From: Asterias rubens
Taxonomy: Eukaryota > Echinodermata > Asteroidea > Forcipulatida > Asteriidae
Direction: 5' to 3'
DNA length: 64,000 bases
Assembly (NCBI RefSeq): GCF_902459465.1
Contig: NC_047070.1
Location: 1 to 64,000, forward strand
This document shows, one piece after another, positions 11,543-26,500 of the stretch (position 1 is the first letter of the stretch; the number at the start of each line of letters is the position of its first letter). The notes under the pieces are model-generated. The model ran no database searches. It was not told where the DNA came from and saw only the letters and a list, made by a program, of their open reading frames with translations. The position numbers were made by a program, and so were the translations under genes.

Positions 11543-14500
11543 GTACAAAAAAACCTATCAAATATGTGATGATGTGAGTGCATTGTCGCAGAATATAAAA
11601 AGGTCAAATCTTTACTGACCATTTTATCAGGCACAGCTACAGCTACACAGTACATGTACACGTTAGTGAATGATATGAGTAATTATAATGTGACAATGCT
11701 TGATGAAATGCTTTAAATATTTGTTCTTTAAAAAAGTAATCTCACACATAGATCATTGTCATTTAATATTTTTAACCCTAAACACACACAAAAATGAGCC
11801 TACTGAACCACCCCAGCCCAAACTCCAGGGGTTTCCCATAACTTTTTTTTGTCCTATCCCCGCCAAGGGAGTCAACCAAATTTTGGCAAGCTAGTGAAGG
11901 AACCTTTGTTTTGACTCGCCTGCTGCTGTTTTCACTTGCATTTGGTGACCGGGCACTCTGAACAATCTAAATACCTTCTAAACAAATATGGACGAGTTCA
12001 TGTAGTTACATTTAGTGGACACCAACATTTTCAACATGACACAACCTTGCCTTGTTTGAGTACTTTGGATACTCGATATAACATATAAAATGGTTTAGTC
12101 TCAATGTTCAACCAATCAAATAATAAAGATGAGAAGTTGTTATGTTCTCTTGTTTGCATTTATATTTTGGCAGCCTCTACAGAACCTGTATTTGGCAAGG
12201 CGAAATAGTGATTGTTCGGAATACAGTTCTTCTGATGTTATAAAGACTTCTATGCACAAAGCACTTCAAGCTAAGCGGGTACTACTGATGCAAGGAAGAG
12301 GCAGAGATGTAAGTACATGTAGCTTTAGTATAAAGAAAAGGTCAAGGTCAGGCTGTGTCAAATCATAGCAACTGAAACATTGAAGGGCTGTAGAACCATA
12401 AAAGATCGACCAAACATTTTGACAGCAGTGAGCAAGTTGTGAGTGAGGCACTATAGTCAACCATTAGTTGATTTTGCATGGTACCCAGGGTGTATTGAAT
12501 GCATCAGTAACCAGGCAAAATCAACCAATCACTTGAATTTGCTCAGTGTAGTCAGGAGCTCATCACTGTTGGTCAACAAACTGAGCAAGAAGTTTGGAAA
12601 CAAGACTTTTCGGGGATTTGTGGTGTTGCAATTGGATGTTCTTAGTACAAATTCAACACTATGTAATTCGTTTTTAAGGTATCGGACTGTTCAGTGGTAA
12701 ACGAACTAAGCGCTGTACTGTGGTGTGCCGCAAGGTACCAACGCATCACTCCCTCGTACCGCCGGACTTGTTTGGAATAAGGTTTGGTGGAAACGAAGCT
12801 AAAATTACTGGCCTTGTGCCTGCCGTCCAGCATGAATTTTGATCCATGCTGCTTAGGTGTATATTTTGTTTTACAACCCATAATTTAATGGCTTTCGTGC
12901 CTATTCTATTTCACATTTTGGCCTTGTGCTTTTGCTACTGGCTAAGTTTTTAATTTGGGGGTCTTAATTATCAGTAGCAGCAGTGAAATGGTGATGTTCC
13001 AAGCAGGCAAATGTTGCATTACTGTTCGTCATGTACTATCAATTTGGTCTAGAAAACTTGTTTTCCCAATTTTGTCAGTGTGTTCTTGGCCCTCACATAC
13101 ATTTACTAAGACATGTATTTGATAAGACTGCTTTTCCATTGAACAACGGTCAATAAACAACAAATCCTTTCAGACCAGAAAGTGAACTGTTCTTCACACA
13201 ATTTGATTGCAATGTGTTTTTTTAACGTCATGGCCTTCAACAAAGTTTTGTGTTTTTGCAAAACATATGACACAGATGTAGGACATGTGAAAAGATACAT
13301 CCCTACTGTCCTTCATACAAAACTCATTTTGTACTATTTCACACAAACTTTGACAATTTATTTATTTATTTTTATCATGTAAACAGAGATGTTCCTGCCA
13401 ACTGTGTTTAATGCCTTAAACATGTTAAAGGGTCTGTACTTTTTGTAGGACAAAAAACACAATGTCTACAGATTTACACTAACTTACACAGTTTGAAGAT
13501 AATGATAGTAGAAAGCTTCCTTGAAAATATTACTTGCTGAGGTGCTGTAGTTTTTGAGAAATTAGTAAAACAATGTCAAGAAAAATAGTTATTTTAGCAT
13601 GTAAAAACGTATTTTCATGACATTGTTTTACTCATTTCTCAAAAACTACACCACCTCAGCAACTAATATTTTAAGGGAAGCTTTCTACTATCATTATCTT
13701 CAAATGGTGTAAGTTTATTTTAAATCTGTGAACATTGTTTTGTTTGTTACAAGTACCCAAATCCTTTAAAAATGAGTTACAAGTCATGACTTCACTGGCC
13801 CTTGATACCTTCCAAACCCTTGGTTGTTACAGTGTACTGGTATTCTCTTCATCACATACACTGCTTATCCATGAAAGAACAGTATTAACAAAGACATGGA
13901 TTTACTTAGTTGTGGGCCTACTTCTTGACGAAGTAAACATCTTCATAGAGTTGAATAGGACAACTGATCTGGCCCCTTTATCAGAAGAGGTATTGATTGT
14001 GCCTTTTCTATGAATGGTGACCCATAAATTATTAATGGTCAAGATAAAACTGAATATAACTGATAGATAAACCCATAATTGCACATGTAGCAAGACTCCA
14101 TTTGTTGAAGGGACAGTTGATGGTTGTTTAAAATAATATATCTAGATACACTTGATAAAAACTGAATGGACTAAGTAAAACTTGTACAAAATACAAAAAT
14201 TGCACACTTGTTTACATTTAAACATGATGAACACGCAAAACAAAGGTCATTATTGGGTTGAATATTATACATGACTGCATGTAAGGTTGTGATGGAAACC
14301 CGGGTACCCCTCTAAAATAATAAGTTTGTATGGTCCTTTATTTTTGGAGTTGCACCGATCATGGTCCCTATGCTTCCTTTCATTCATTCATGAACTCCAT
14401 GTGCACAGCAGTATAGACCATTTGTTTACGTGTGACATGTGACATTGCCACTTTTTACCATGTACCAGGCAACAAACTGCACTGGTCATGGCAAAGTATA

Positions 14501-17500
14501 CATTTTCAGGGCTTGGGATATCCACAAAATTGAAGGGCTTGTAGCTTACAATTTGTACTGGACCAAAATCAAGATGAGCTGAACAAACACCAAGAGACAA
14601 ATCTATTTCATTTGTCGTGAGTACATGTTCTTTGATACTCAACATAATTTAACGATGTCTATATTAGTGTTATTCACACGACAGCAATTTAACTGGGGTC
14701 CCTTGATTAATTTTAGCGGGGTTGTAAAATGTAGCAATGTTTCACAATATTACAACTCTTTGGAATCAATTATCCATTCATTTGAGGACTATCACCAACT
14801 TTGATATCTTTAAAACTTATCTCAAAACATTTATTTTTTTAAAGACATAAGGGCTTTCTTTGAGTTATTGCATGTTTTATTGCCATTTCTGTGGGGTGAT
14901 TTTGTTGATTGTCTCGTATTGGTGTATCTCATTGTTTGTTTTTTATCGTTCTTATTGTGTTCTGTATTTTTGCTGTATTTTGCTTATCTCTTGTACGTAA
15001 AAAATACTGTACAGCGTTTTGAGATTTTTTTTTATGTAAGACGCTATATCAAAAATAAATTATTATTATTATTATAAGCTGTAGGTGTTGTTTTCGTCGA
15101 GATTTTTATTATTTTTATTATTATTATTATTGTTCTTTGTTTCCGCCTAAAACCCAATAGCGTTTTTGTTCAGGCCCCGTCTTCTCAAGTATGAGGATAA
15201 AATACTCAAATCATATATCAAATTGAAGCTTAGAACATAAGCTTTACTCTAACAAAAAAAGTTTTAAAATTCTTAATTAATTAACCACGTGGTCTTCATT
15301 TGAATTTTTAATTTGTAAACTTGATGCAGTCACTTTCATGTTATTGTGAAATATTCTCTTTGGTAATACAACACAGTATGTACCTCTATGAGTTGTTGAC
15401 TTCTTGAGAGGAGTCTATACTATTTTGTTTCCTACCCGCGTTCTGGACACATTACTCTGTACACGCACAACGTACGGAGGTTTAGGATTTTCGCTAAAAC
15501 ATACGTTAAATTTGTCCTTGTTTTTCTAACCGCGTTCTAGACCAATTACTCTGTGCATGGGTTTTCGTTAAAACGAACATGCGTAACTAGATAGGGGTTT
15601 TTGACGAGATCGGCGTCGTCATCAAAAAACCCTAAAGGCATCTAATACTACATTTCAACCCTACTTAATAATTATAGGCCCCTAAGCGTTAGCAGTTCAT
15701 ATTTAGTGACAATGGTCGCAAAATCATGAAACGAGAATTATTTCGCCGGATCATAATCCCCTCTGTTGATGCACTCATGTAAAAACCCACCGTTTTTGCA
15801 TCGTGCCCTTCTAAGCCTAGTGGTCATCAGTCGCGACTACACATCTGAGAATTGCAAGTTCGAATCTCCGTCCAAATTATTATTTTTTTTATCCCCCAAA
15901 ACTTAACATATATTTCTTTTTGTAATATTTAAGTTTGATTCATATCTTTATATCGATAGTGTTGCCTTTTCTTTTTCTCAATTGTTAGCCATAACCTGTG
16001 TGCATGCATGACATGATGATGTTTAAAAACACAGTAAGCCAAAAATGGTGATCATAAGCGCAGAGTTTGGTGGTTAAGAGTTCTGTGAAATCAACTTGTA
16101 GGCCTACTAGATCAAACATCAAATTACCGACCAAAAAAATGTTAAAATTTGTAATTAATTAACCACGTGACCCATATTTGCATATTTAATTGGGAAATCT
16201 TTGTAGCACCATATCTCAAGAAGTACACGGCCGTTTAACAATGACTGTTTGTAGTTATAGACTCCTTGGGGATTGGAGATTAGATTAAGTTTGAAAAACC
16301 GTGACCCCCCACCCCCAGTTTAAAAATTTTTGAGATGTGCCCCCTTTCATCATATCAAAAGTTGTCAAAAATTAGACAGTGCAATTTCCATAAAGTAGTT
16401 TTAGTTTAGTTTATTATTACGCTTTACACTGGTAAAAAAATATACAAATAGCCTAGATATAAAGATCAAAGAAACAAAATAGATTAAAATAAAATACCAA
16501 GCCAGTGAGTGACAAGGAGGAGGTTACCAGCACCCCTGCAAAGTTGTTCTGCAACAAAGAATGTCCACTTACATACACCTACCCCTCAGATTAAAACCAC
16601 CAAACCCTCATTTTAAAAACCACCTATCTCTCAGATAAAAAAAAAAATCATGCCTGCAGGAAGTCTAGGCTCAGTGGCTCTTTTGTAAAAATGTGATGTC
16701 ACAGGTTATAGAAAGTATCGTCCATAAAAAGTACAAAATACTACTGTTGTAGTACTTTAAAGCTTTGTACACTGTTTGCACAAACACTTTGCACCAGGCA
16801 TTCATGACAGGATGTAGTCACTTCTCATGGATGACCCTGATTTGTTGCACAATATTTGTTGATATTATTTCTTGTTTACACCATACATACTATGTATTAC
16901 AGTACAAAACTTGACTTTGAATCCTATGTACATGTATGTACCCTACACATTACGTTTTGTGCCCTGTACATGTGCATGCCGACCTTGAAGACCATGGATG
17001 TACACAATTCATACTAGGTACTGTACCAGTAGGCCTACTGTCATTAAACAAACAATTTATTGTATTGGCTGTTGTGATGAATTCTTCAACCATAAAGTGG
17101 GCTGAAAAGGGAAATTTACCTTTCTCTTCAAGTTTTGCCCAAGTGTATTGCGCATGTAAGCGAGGTGAAAGAAAAAATATTAAACAAAACAAATAAATCG
17201 TCCGTGCATTTAAACAAACTCTTTTGATGTACATAGAAAGTGTTGCCTACATAAAAAAGGCATACATACATGTACACCCATACATTACATGTTTCAGGTA
17301 CATTAGCTAGATAATGCTTGCATTGTCCTTTTCTTTGTGTTGACCTTTTCTGCTGTATCAGGAAGTGAAACACATGTAAGTTCCTGTCTGCGCAGTTGTT
17401 ACTTGCTATTCAGTTGACTTTTCCTGTTGGTGGGTTAGTACTGGCAAAGGGAAGCTCTTGCAATACACAAGTACTGTTATTCTCAATCCTTCTTGTATCA

Positions 17501-20500
17501 TTTCTCAACATTTTGTTATCTTGCAAATGGCCCGTTCTTGTGGGTTTCTACACATACCCCACTAATATTTCTTATGGTGGAGCATCAAATTGTTGAGCTG
17601 AGGTAAAAAGTAAAACAGTGCCCATGAGTGCTTTTCAGAGATTTGCCAGAGCTAGGGCTTCACAGTCAAACAGTGGAACAAAGCTTCTCGCGGTCCGAGT
17701 AAGTATATTATGCATACACTGAGTATGGTGGTTGGTGGAAGGTTGTCACTCATTGAGTACAACTACCTAAAGTGTCATTTTATGCTAACTGTAAACCATG
17801 TCATGTAATACTGTATTATGGCAGTCTTCCAGTTGTTGGAAAAGTTACACTAGTACATGGCACTTTACAGTTACACTAATGTCTACATGTACATGTATTC
17901 GTCAAGTAAGTGTTCACTTTTGAAAGACAAGACAGTTAACCTGTGATGTTGTACAATACATTGTATCTTGTAAACCTAATACTATGTGATCAATAAAAAA
18001 ATGTAATTTGTATTATAATTGTTGGCTTATATACATTCATGAAATGCTGATGTTGGGAAATGCAAAATTGTATCGACAACACATTTTTAATGATTAACAA
18101 TGTACGTATGTATTGTTCTCTGTTAATCTGTTAACTATTTGTTTGTTTGTTTGTTTGTTTGTTTATTTTTAGGGTTTTTTCCTGTATGAAGCACTGTATA
18201 CTCCGTGCTTTCCTAAATCCTACACAATGTACATGTTAGAAACCAATTCAACTCTCTAAAGGCACATTACTTGGATGAGATTCAAATTGACATATTTCAT
18301 GGGAAGGGTCTATTGTTCAGGTGGAAAACAAGGAAGTTGTCTTAATTATAGTTTGCAATCATACATGTACATTATGCTCATCATAAACTTCTCTAAACAT
18401 TTCATTGACTCATTATTGTATTGTATTTTTGTCTCAACAGTCACTGGCAGCTTCAGATGGAGGTAAGTTGTTCTCTGTCATTTTCTTGCCTCATGCGCAT
18501 TGTGCGGCGCATTGAAACTTGTGGATTAGTGATTTTCTGTCCATTTTCTACCAGTAACCTTTTTGCACTTGGTAAACAATTTGTGTTCTTTGTTTGTTTG
18601 ATGTGAAGCAAGCATCAGACAAACATTGCAAGAAAATGGGAAATTGTTCAGTTCAACCGAACCTGTGCAATTCAAACTGCTTTGGACTTAAAGGTACAGC
18701 AATTAAAAGATTACATGAGTAATATTATGTGAATATAATGTGATGTCCTTGATTTATGACTGACATGTTCATCATTGTTTTAACTATGATTTCCACAATA
18801 AAAGGGTACATTTAAGTGTGTTTTAATTCTTGTATTAATTATTTAACAAATTAATTGTGGCTTCTTTATATAGCGCACATGTTTGTCACCCACTGACGCT
18901 CTCGGCGCTGTAACATACAGTATTTCCTGCAAGATGTGGGACAATGTTTGAATTATGAGACCTAATTGTGATGTTTTACAAGGTGCTGTCGTGCAATTTG
19001 CTGCCGATCAGACCACTGGGTTCTTTTACATGCGTTACATAACACATGGGACCAATGGCTTAACGTCCCATCCGAAGGACGAAGCAATTGTTAAGTTTCT
19101 TGCTTAAGGAGACAAGTGTCAAGGCTGGGGACTCGAACCCACACTCTTCCACAATAAAATCTTTTAGGACGTTAAGTAGTGTTTATGCACAAACATAAAG
19201 CACATTTTACAGCTTGCATCCAACTATTTATTTGTACCCAGTCATAATGAAACATTTCTTTGTATTCTGTCAACAGAACTGGATTCACCAGAAGCAGATG
19301 TATCAGTCAAGAGTGATGGAAATCGGTCCAATCCAAACCTACTTCAGATTAATGATGGACAAGAAGTTGGTAGAGTTTCAAGTTGGGCTGTCAGCTTTGA
19401 GCGTCTGTTACAGGATGAGCTTGGTCTGGACTGCTTCACGGTAAATTATGCACAGGATATGATATTATATTATATAACACCCTAAGCAAACTGTCTCTAG
19501 GTTAGTCAAGATTGCTTCACATGGTGCTATTTTACTGTTGCACAACTTAAAAATATATTAGCACCACAAAAATCATTAGTAATCAAAGAATTGACATTTT
19601 GCTCCATTGCAATCAATGCAGTTGTGGCTATGTGGCTGAACTGTATTGCTACTGTATTGCTCTGTCATGTTCATTAGCCTGTTGGACTATGTGCAACTGT
19701 GCTACATTTCCCCCACCATAAGGCCACATGCTTTGTATACTTTTACCAAGTTCTAGATAATCTAGGATTCATGCACTTTGTATTTATTGTAGTGACAAAA
19801 AAACTGATTTTATCATAAACAAAATATAACATTTTCATGAACATAGACATTGTGAGAATAGTGAGTGGTTAGAGGTTGCTTGCATACAATTTGTGTGATT
19901 TAAATCACAAATCTTATTTGTAAATTTGTCTTTTTGTTCACACCCTAAAGCCTTCAATTAAAATTTGACCAAAAACATATGATTTGTATCTCAAGATTGT
20001 GCCTTATAAACCTGTTGTCAAAGGACATGGCATTATCTACTTCAAAGTTGGTGTGTTCATTGCTCCGGGATCCCCAAGTAGCCCATATTCATGCCATTGT
20101 ATCAGACCACCTTGGTCAAATGTCAAGGTCATTGTGGCAACAAAAAAATGTTGTCCAAGTCATAACTAAGGAACGACTTTGAATAACAACTCCAAACTTG
20201 GTGTGTTGATTTGCCTTGGAATCCCCATATAGCCTATTGTTTTGGACCACCCATGTCATATGTCAAGAAACAGACTGGCTTGCAGTGAATTTTTGTGTAC
20301 CAAACACAACTTTTCTTGTTATTTAACAGTCGGTTACATCTCTGCTGAATTGATGTGTATTTGGGAAAATGATATGTTCAAATGATTATAACTGTTTGTT
20401 CTTCTCTTTCACATTCCCTTTACATTTTATAACAGAAATTTCTCAAGAGGGAATTCAGTGAAGAAAACATAATGTTTTGGATTGCTTGTGAGACAATGAG

Positions 20501-23500
20501 TAAGATGACAAGTAAATCAGAGGTAAGTCACTTATCTTTGTCCCTCAAAAGAAACATTTACTTCAACGGTACAAAGGAAAAGAAAATCCCCACCAATGAT
20601 GATAGTTTGTCAAATTTTCAACAATAGTTGTTGATCCTTTTGTTTGTATTTGCATGCAGTTAAAGCGTATGGCTGATCACATCTACAGTAAACACCTGGC
20701 TGATGAAGCCTCCATGCCAGTCAATTTAGACAGCAGCTGTCGATTGAAAGTAGTCCAAGCCCTCAAGAGTCCAACACCAGAGATGTTTAAAGTTCAGCAG
20801 CAACAGGTTAGTTATCATAAATACAATGTGAGAAATATTTATAGAATAACATGCGCCTTTTTCTGGACACTTGGTACATGGTGATTCATCAGAAAAAACA
20901 GCCTTGTGTTGTACCAGCTTTTCAAGGCTTGCTAATAGTTTATACCAAATTGGCAGTTCTCACAAGTATTTAGTTTTTGACCAGAAAATGCCTTTTCTTT
21001 TATCCAAAACAGATCTTCAAACTGATGAAATATGACAGTTATTCTCGCTTCCTGAAGAGCAAAGTTTATCAAGACTGTCTCTTGGCTGAAATGGCGGGAA
21101 ACCCTCTCCCCATATCTGTTAGCCGCGAACGGAGTGATGGAACTTCTACTGGAAGTGTTAGCAGTGTTGATGACACCTCTGAAGATAGTAAGAAAGGGGC
21201 ACAACAAGGTCAAAAGGGAAATAAGAAAAAGGTGAGACAATCTATGGGTGCTGAGGAATGCTTTCCATCTTAAGTGACTTCCATCTCCCCCTCATGCTAT
21301 TTTGCTCACTTTCTGACACACATGTCTCTCACTTTCTGACATGAAATGATTTATGCTTCATTGATAATCATATCTTTCACTTTCTGACATAGACTGATGT
21401 GTGCTTCATTAAAAATCATGTCTCTCACTTTCTGACATGAAATGATTTATGCTCTATTGAAAATCATATCTCTCACTTTCTGACATAGACTAATGTGTGC
21501 TCCGTTGAAACTCTCATTTTATGTACTAAATCAAATGTAAGTGCTTGGCAAACTGGTGGTTGTTCATAATCATAGTGATTGGTTTGCTTTCAGTTTGTTC
21601 TTGTGAAACATGTACTTCTTGTTGTGGTGATGTAATTTGTAGCATATTTCTTGGGTACATGTGCATGGGTGACTGCAGTGTTTCTCTTATGTATAGTGAC
21701 CTTTGCATACATGCATGTAGTAAGAACATCTACAGCATTTCATTGGCACATGGCGCTCATCTTTAAACAAAATCATTTTAGTCTGTTTTACATGTTACAT
21801 TTCATAAAGGGGTAGTTTATGATCCAAAGAAAATACAGAAAAAGTAGGTGAAATATTGCACTTGAAAATGATACAAACAATTATTGGGAATATACATCTT
21901 TCTTTGTCAACATTAACTGTCAGCATTTTCCATATGGTGTGTAAAGGTATCTTGGTATATCTAACATTATAACAATCTGAATTCTTTACTTATTCATTGT
22001 TGTGTAAAGGAATAAATATATATGCATGAGTGACTGCATACAACCCTTGCATATTGCGCAACACTGCTGTTATGCTTATGTTACATCCATGATTTTACGC
22101 ACCAACATTTGCTTCTGTTGAATTGATCTGCCTCTTTTCAACTCGGCGAGGGCACTGTTTGTTAGTGTGACAACATAATGCAAGGGGTCGTTTGTTTTAC
22201 TCATGTATAGTTACACAGTTATCTTTGGATCTTTGCATTTTATAGTACCTGTACGTTTCAGCATTTCATTGGCATAACTATTTTATTTCACATAAACACT
22301 AAAATGGCAAAACTTTTTGTTTTAAATGTTGCCGTATTAGGTTAGTTTTCTATAAAAAGGAACTACAGTAAATGTAGGGCAAATGTTGCACTTAATATTG
22401 TACCCAAAATACATAGTTGGTACCATAAATCTTTCTTTTTCAGCATTAACTGTGAGCCTTTACCATGGTGTTGTGTTAAGAAATAATGATATCTAACATG
22501 TCTAACAAGCTGACATTTTTACTAAAATTCATTCTTGTGTAATGGTAAATAGATAAAGAAAATACCCAGACATTAAAAAAATGTAACTGTGGCTTGTTAG
22601 CAGCTGCTATTGACCTCTTTAACTGACCTCTGACCTGGTTTCTTTCTGGTTATGGTCGGGTCTTAAGCTGACATTGATCTGCAGCTGCTAGTGACCTCTT
22701 GTACTGACCTCTGACATGGCTTCTGTCTGGGGATGGTCTGATCTTAAGCTGACATTGATCTGCAGCTGCTAGTGACCTCTTGTACTGAATTTAGACACGG
22801 CTTCTGTCTGGCTATGGTGTGGTCAATTTGAAAGGAGACTTGTTAAAATGTATGTGCGACACCTACATTTGTAAATTGCACACTTAGTATAATACACTGC
22901 TAAAATTGATGGTAGGTGAATCAGGTGGCAGACAGTGTTGCCATGATTTTCAAGCATGTACACCATGCATTGTTACTAATACTTCAACATTCTTCATGAA
23001 GTCATTTTAGTCAAGTTTAATGATTCTTAAATATATAAGAAATAAAGGTCAATCTTTAAGCAGGAATATTTAAAGTACATGAAATGTACATTGAACATGT
23101 GTTGTTGTCTGTTGTTTTCAGCGTTTGGGTCTGCGAAAATCCTCTTCAAAATTTTACGCTTGATGATCATCCTGCCCAGATCAACACAATTAAACATTAT
23201 TTTGTTTGCTGGATTTGCTTAACACTTGTTTGGTAGAAGGGAGCCTATAGTATGTTCTCAGTTCACATATAATAACTGTACTTGTCCTTGCCTGGTTCTG
23301 TACTTAAATTTGTCCACTTCTCGATTTAAGTGACAAGGTATTTTGGTCTTGTGATTTTTCTCATTAATAATTGGAGTAATAAAAAGCTTTTATATAGTGC
23401 CAAAATCCGCCTAAAAAGACATTCAAAATACATGTAGTTTGTATGGTTGAAACATTGTAGAGCCAGAAGCATGTCAATGAAAGGCACTATTAATTGTAAA

Positions 23501-26500
23501 AATGTCCAGCTACCTGTACAAATCTAGATTTTATCAGTTCATCCTACAATTTAAAGTAGTTCTTTTCCCTTTTAAAATTTATTGTGAATTATATTGTTCA
23601 TGTAGTGTCCTACCATAATTGGAGTTTGTTTTGCTTGAAATAATTTAAAGGACATGTACATGTAGGAACATTACATATGACAAGCACATAATATACAGTT
23701 GTAGATAAAGTAAAATTTAAAAAATAAATTGGGAAGTGATTATTATAAATTACCTTTCGTACCACATGAGGTGATATTGAATAATGTCAATATGTGCAAA
23801 ATTAATATGATAAATAGTTGTGAATTTCTTGAATTTGTAATTATGCTTTATGTAATTAATCTCTAATTGTTGGTTTAACATTGTCCTTTCACATGGAATG
23901 TTGTTTCTACATTGAGTGTGCCTGATAATTAATATTTGTAAATCTGAACTTGCTACTCTTTTACCTTAGTTGTGTGTGTTCATTTTACCACAAATCCTTT
24001 ATGAATAAAGTATATGTTTTATACACTTACTGCCTTTTTTCAGTATTTTATGGTATGTATTTTAGGTTTTTGTTTTTTCAAGATTCATTAACTAAATTCA
24101 CTGAATTCGTCTCGTTAAATGTTTGTTTTTGTTTTTATTATCTTAAATTTATAACTTACTCATGCTTGTTCATGCACCTTGTACAATTTTCAAAAAACCA
24201 GTATCCCTAACCCCTGTAGTATCCTTTGTCTACACCCTCATCTATCCACCATGACTGAATTAAATTTGAACATGTAGACCAACTTCTATAGAAACCACAG
24301 CCTCTCTACAATACAGGTACATGTACATACAACTCTCTCTTTTTACTTTCTTTTCTGTATGTTTTCATTCTAGTCTCCTTATTCAGTCAGTTTAGTTTTG
24401 TCTTCCTTGTTTATGTGTGATGGATCTCAGGGTACCAGATAAGCAGCCAAATAAACAGTATCAATGTGTAAAACAGTACATGTTGAATATATGACAAAAA
24501 TCACCTTTAAGCAACTCAGCAACTCCAGGAATATCAATGCAAAATAAAATGACCTTGAACTTTGTACTGAGTCCATTAAGCACAGTATGTACACTTGTAT
24601 GTCCAGATATTGCTCTTTAATTCTATTGGTTGTTTGTAAAGGAAACTATAAGGGTCCGTATTCTTGAAACTGAAACCTCTGGAAAATAGTTTAGTTGATA
24701 CATTGGAGTAATGGCTCCAAGTATTGAGGGGTGGTACTGCCTACAGATCGTTATCATGGGGATTTCCTGTCATTTAAGGAAGTTGTGCATTGTAATTCTT
24801 GTCATCGAGCTAAAATCATTATGGTTTCATCACTTTTTGGAGAGTTTACCTTGTCAACTTTAAAACACAGGAAATGCTCCAGGTAATCATTGGTTAGCTG
24901 TGGAAGGTTGTGAGCCATGTCGGTACATGTAGAATAGTTCAAGGAGTTGTGGTGACCAGTTAAACAGGAAATGCTCCAGATAACCACTGGCCATATGAAC
25001 ATATGAAGATGTATTAACTTTCTAAATAGGGATTACTCCAGATACACATTGGTTCATGACTTGCACGCAAGTATAACATATTTTCAGTTATGTAGGAAAT
25101 GCTCCAGACTGCGATTGGCTAAATAACAATTGGTATCTAATAAAGTTAAGAGGTACTTTATGGGGCTTTTAGTTTATTTTGACAATTTTATTTTGGTCCT
25201 GGCTGTGTAATAGTTTTATTACTATCTATTAGTTAGTACATTTGCTTTATAGAGAAAGTTTTGATTTTGTATTAGATTCTTTAACACTAATACCCCAAGT
25301 TCAATATTATGTCTGATGAAAAATTTGTTTTTGAAACCAATACTTCTCAGTATTTGTATTCTTCCGTATGATGCCTTGTAAACCAATTCAATTTTTAGAA
25401 ACCCCAAATATCAGTTCACTTCTGCAGTAACCAGCATGCACACATTGAGAGCGCCAACTATACTAGCTATGGCAACCATGATCAACACCTATACCAAATG
25501 GTTTCCAATAGCATGAAACCGGGAAAGAGGTTAACACAAACTAAAGATTGACATACTACATGTTGCGATTTTAACAATCAAAGAGAGTGGCAAACACAAT
25601 CTGAAGGAGAAGTGATCACTTTGTGGAAGAGTCCATCAACTACATTCTGCAACTTTAAAAACCAAAGAAAGAGGCAAACACAAACTGAAGCTTGATCAGA
25701 AGTGATCACATTGTGAGCAAGTCATCCAACTACATCCAACAACGTTTACAACTCAAGAGAGAGGATAACACAAACTGAAGCTTGCATCAACAGTGATGAC
25801 ATTGTGAGCAAGTCCATCAACTACATCCTACAATGTTAGCCCTTCAAGAGAGAGGAAACACAAACTGAAGCTTGATCAGTAGTTATCACATTGTGAGCAA
25901 GTCATCCAACTACATCCAACAACTTTAACAACTCAAGAAAGAGGAATACACAAACTGAAGCTTGATCAGAAGTGATGACATTGTGAGCAAGTCATCCAAC
26001 TACACCCAACAATTTTAACAACTCAAGAAAGAGGAAAACACAAACTGAAGCTTGATCAGAAGTGATCACATTGTGAGCAAGTCCATTAACTATATCCAAC
26101 AACTTTAACAACTCAAGAAAGAGGAATACACAAACTGAAGCTTGATCAGAAGTGATGACATTGTGAGCAAGTCATCCAACTACATCCATGACATCCAACA
26201 ACTTTAACAACTCAAGAAAGAGGAAAACACAAACTAAAGCTTGATCAGAAGTGATCACATTGTGAGCAAGTCATCCAACTACATCCAACAGCTTTAACAA
26301 CTCAAGAAAGAGGAATACACAAACTAAAGCTTGATCAGAAGTGATGACATTGTGAGCAAGTCATCCAACTACATCCAACAACTTTAACAACTCAAGAAAG
26401 AGGAATACACAAACTAAAGCTTGATCAGAAGTGATGACATTGTGAGCAAGTCCATTAACTATATCCAACAACTTTAACAACTCAAGAAAGAGGAATACAC

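Larger units (their letters stand above)
12309..17638 (+). other. RGS12 intron 2, repeat-bearing
   Basis: 12309-13424 has no gene; 12780-12960 carries diverged ggccttgtgc-type repeat. A MITE lies at 13425-13769 and a LINE 3' end at 14750-15077. Two diverged direct repeats containing ttaattaattaaccacgtg sit at about 15180-15320 and 16085-16205, flanking a tRNA-like segment at 15804-15872. 16390-16500 begins ttattattacgctttacac and may be an inverted LINE tail. 16500-17638 shows nothing recognisable. Confidence 0.6.

Noticed and set aside
11543-11569. Reading the RGS12 first exon to its in-frame stop as the protein end
   Set aside because: A phase-0 donor at 11542 leads to exons encoding the RGS, RBD and GoLoco domains. 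Intron retention could still yield a minor short form.
18606-18690. Possible additional RGS12 exon (tgtgaag|caagcatc...cttaaag|gtacag)
   Set aside because: Including it breaks the phase between the microexon and the exon at 19277, whereas direct joining of those two is in frame.
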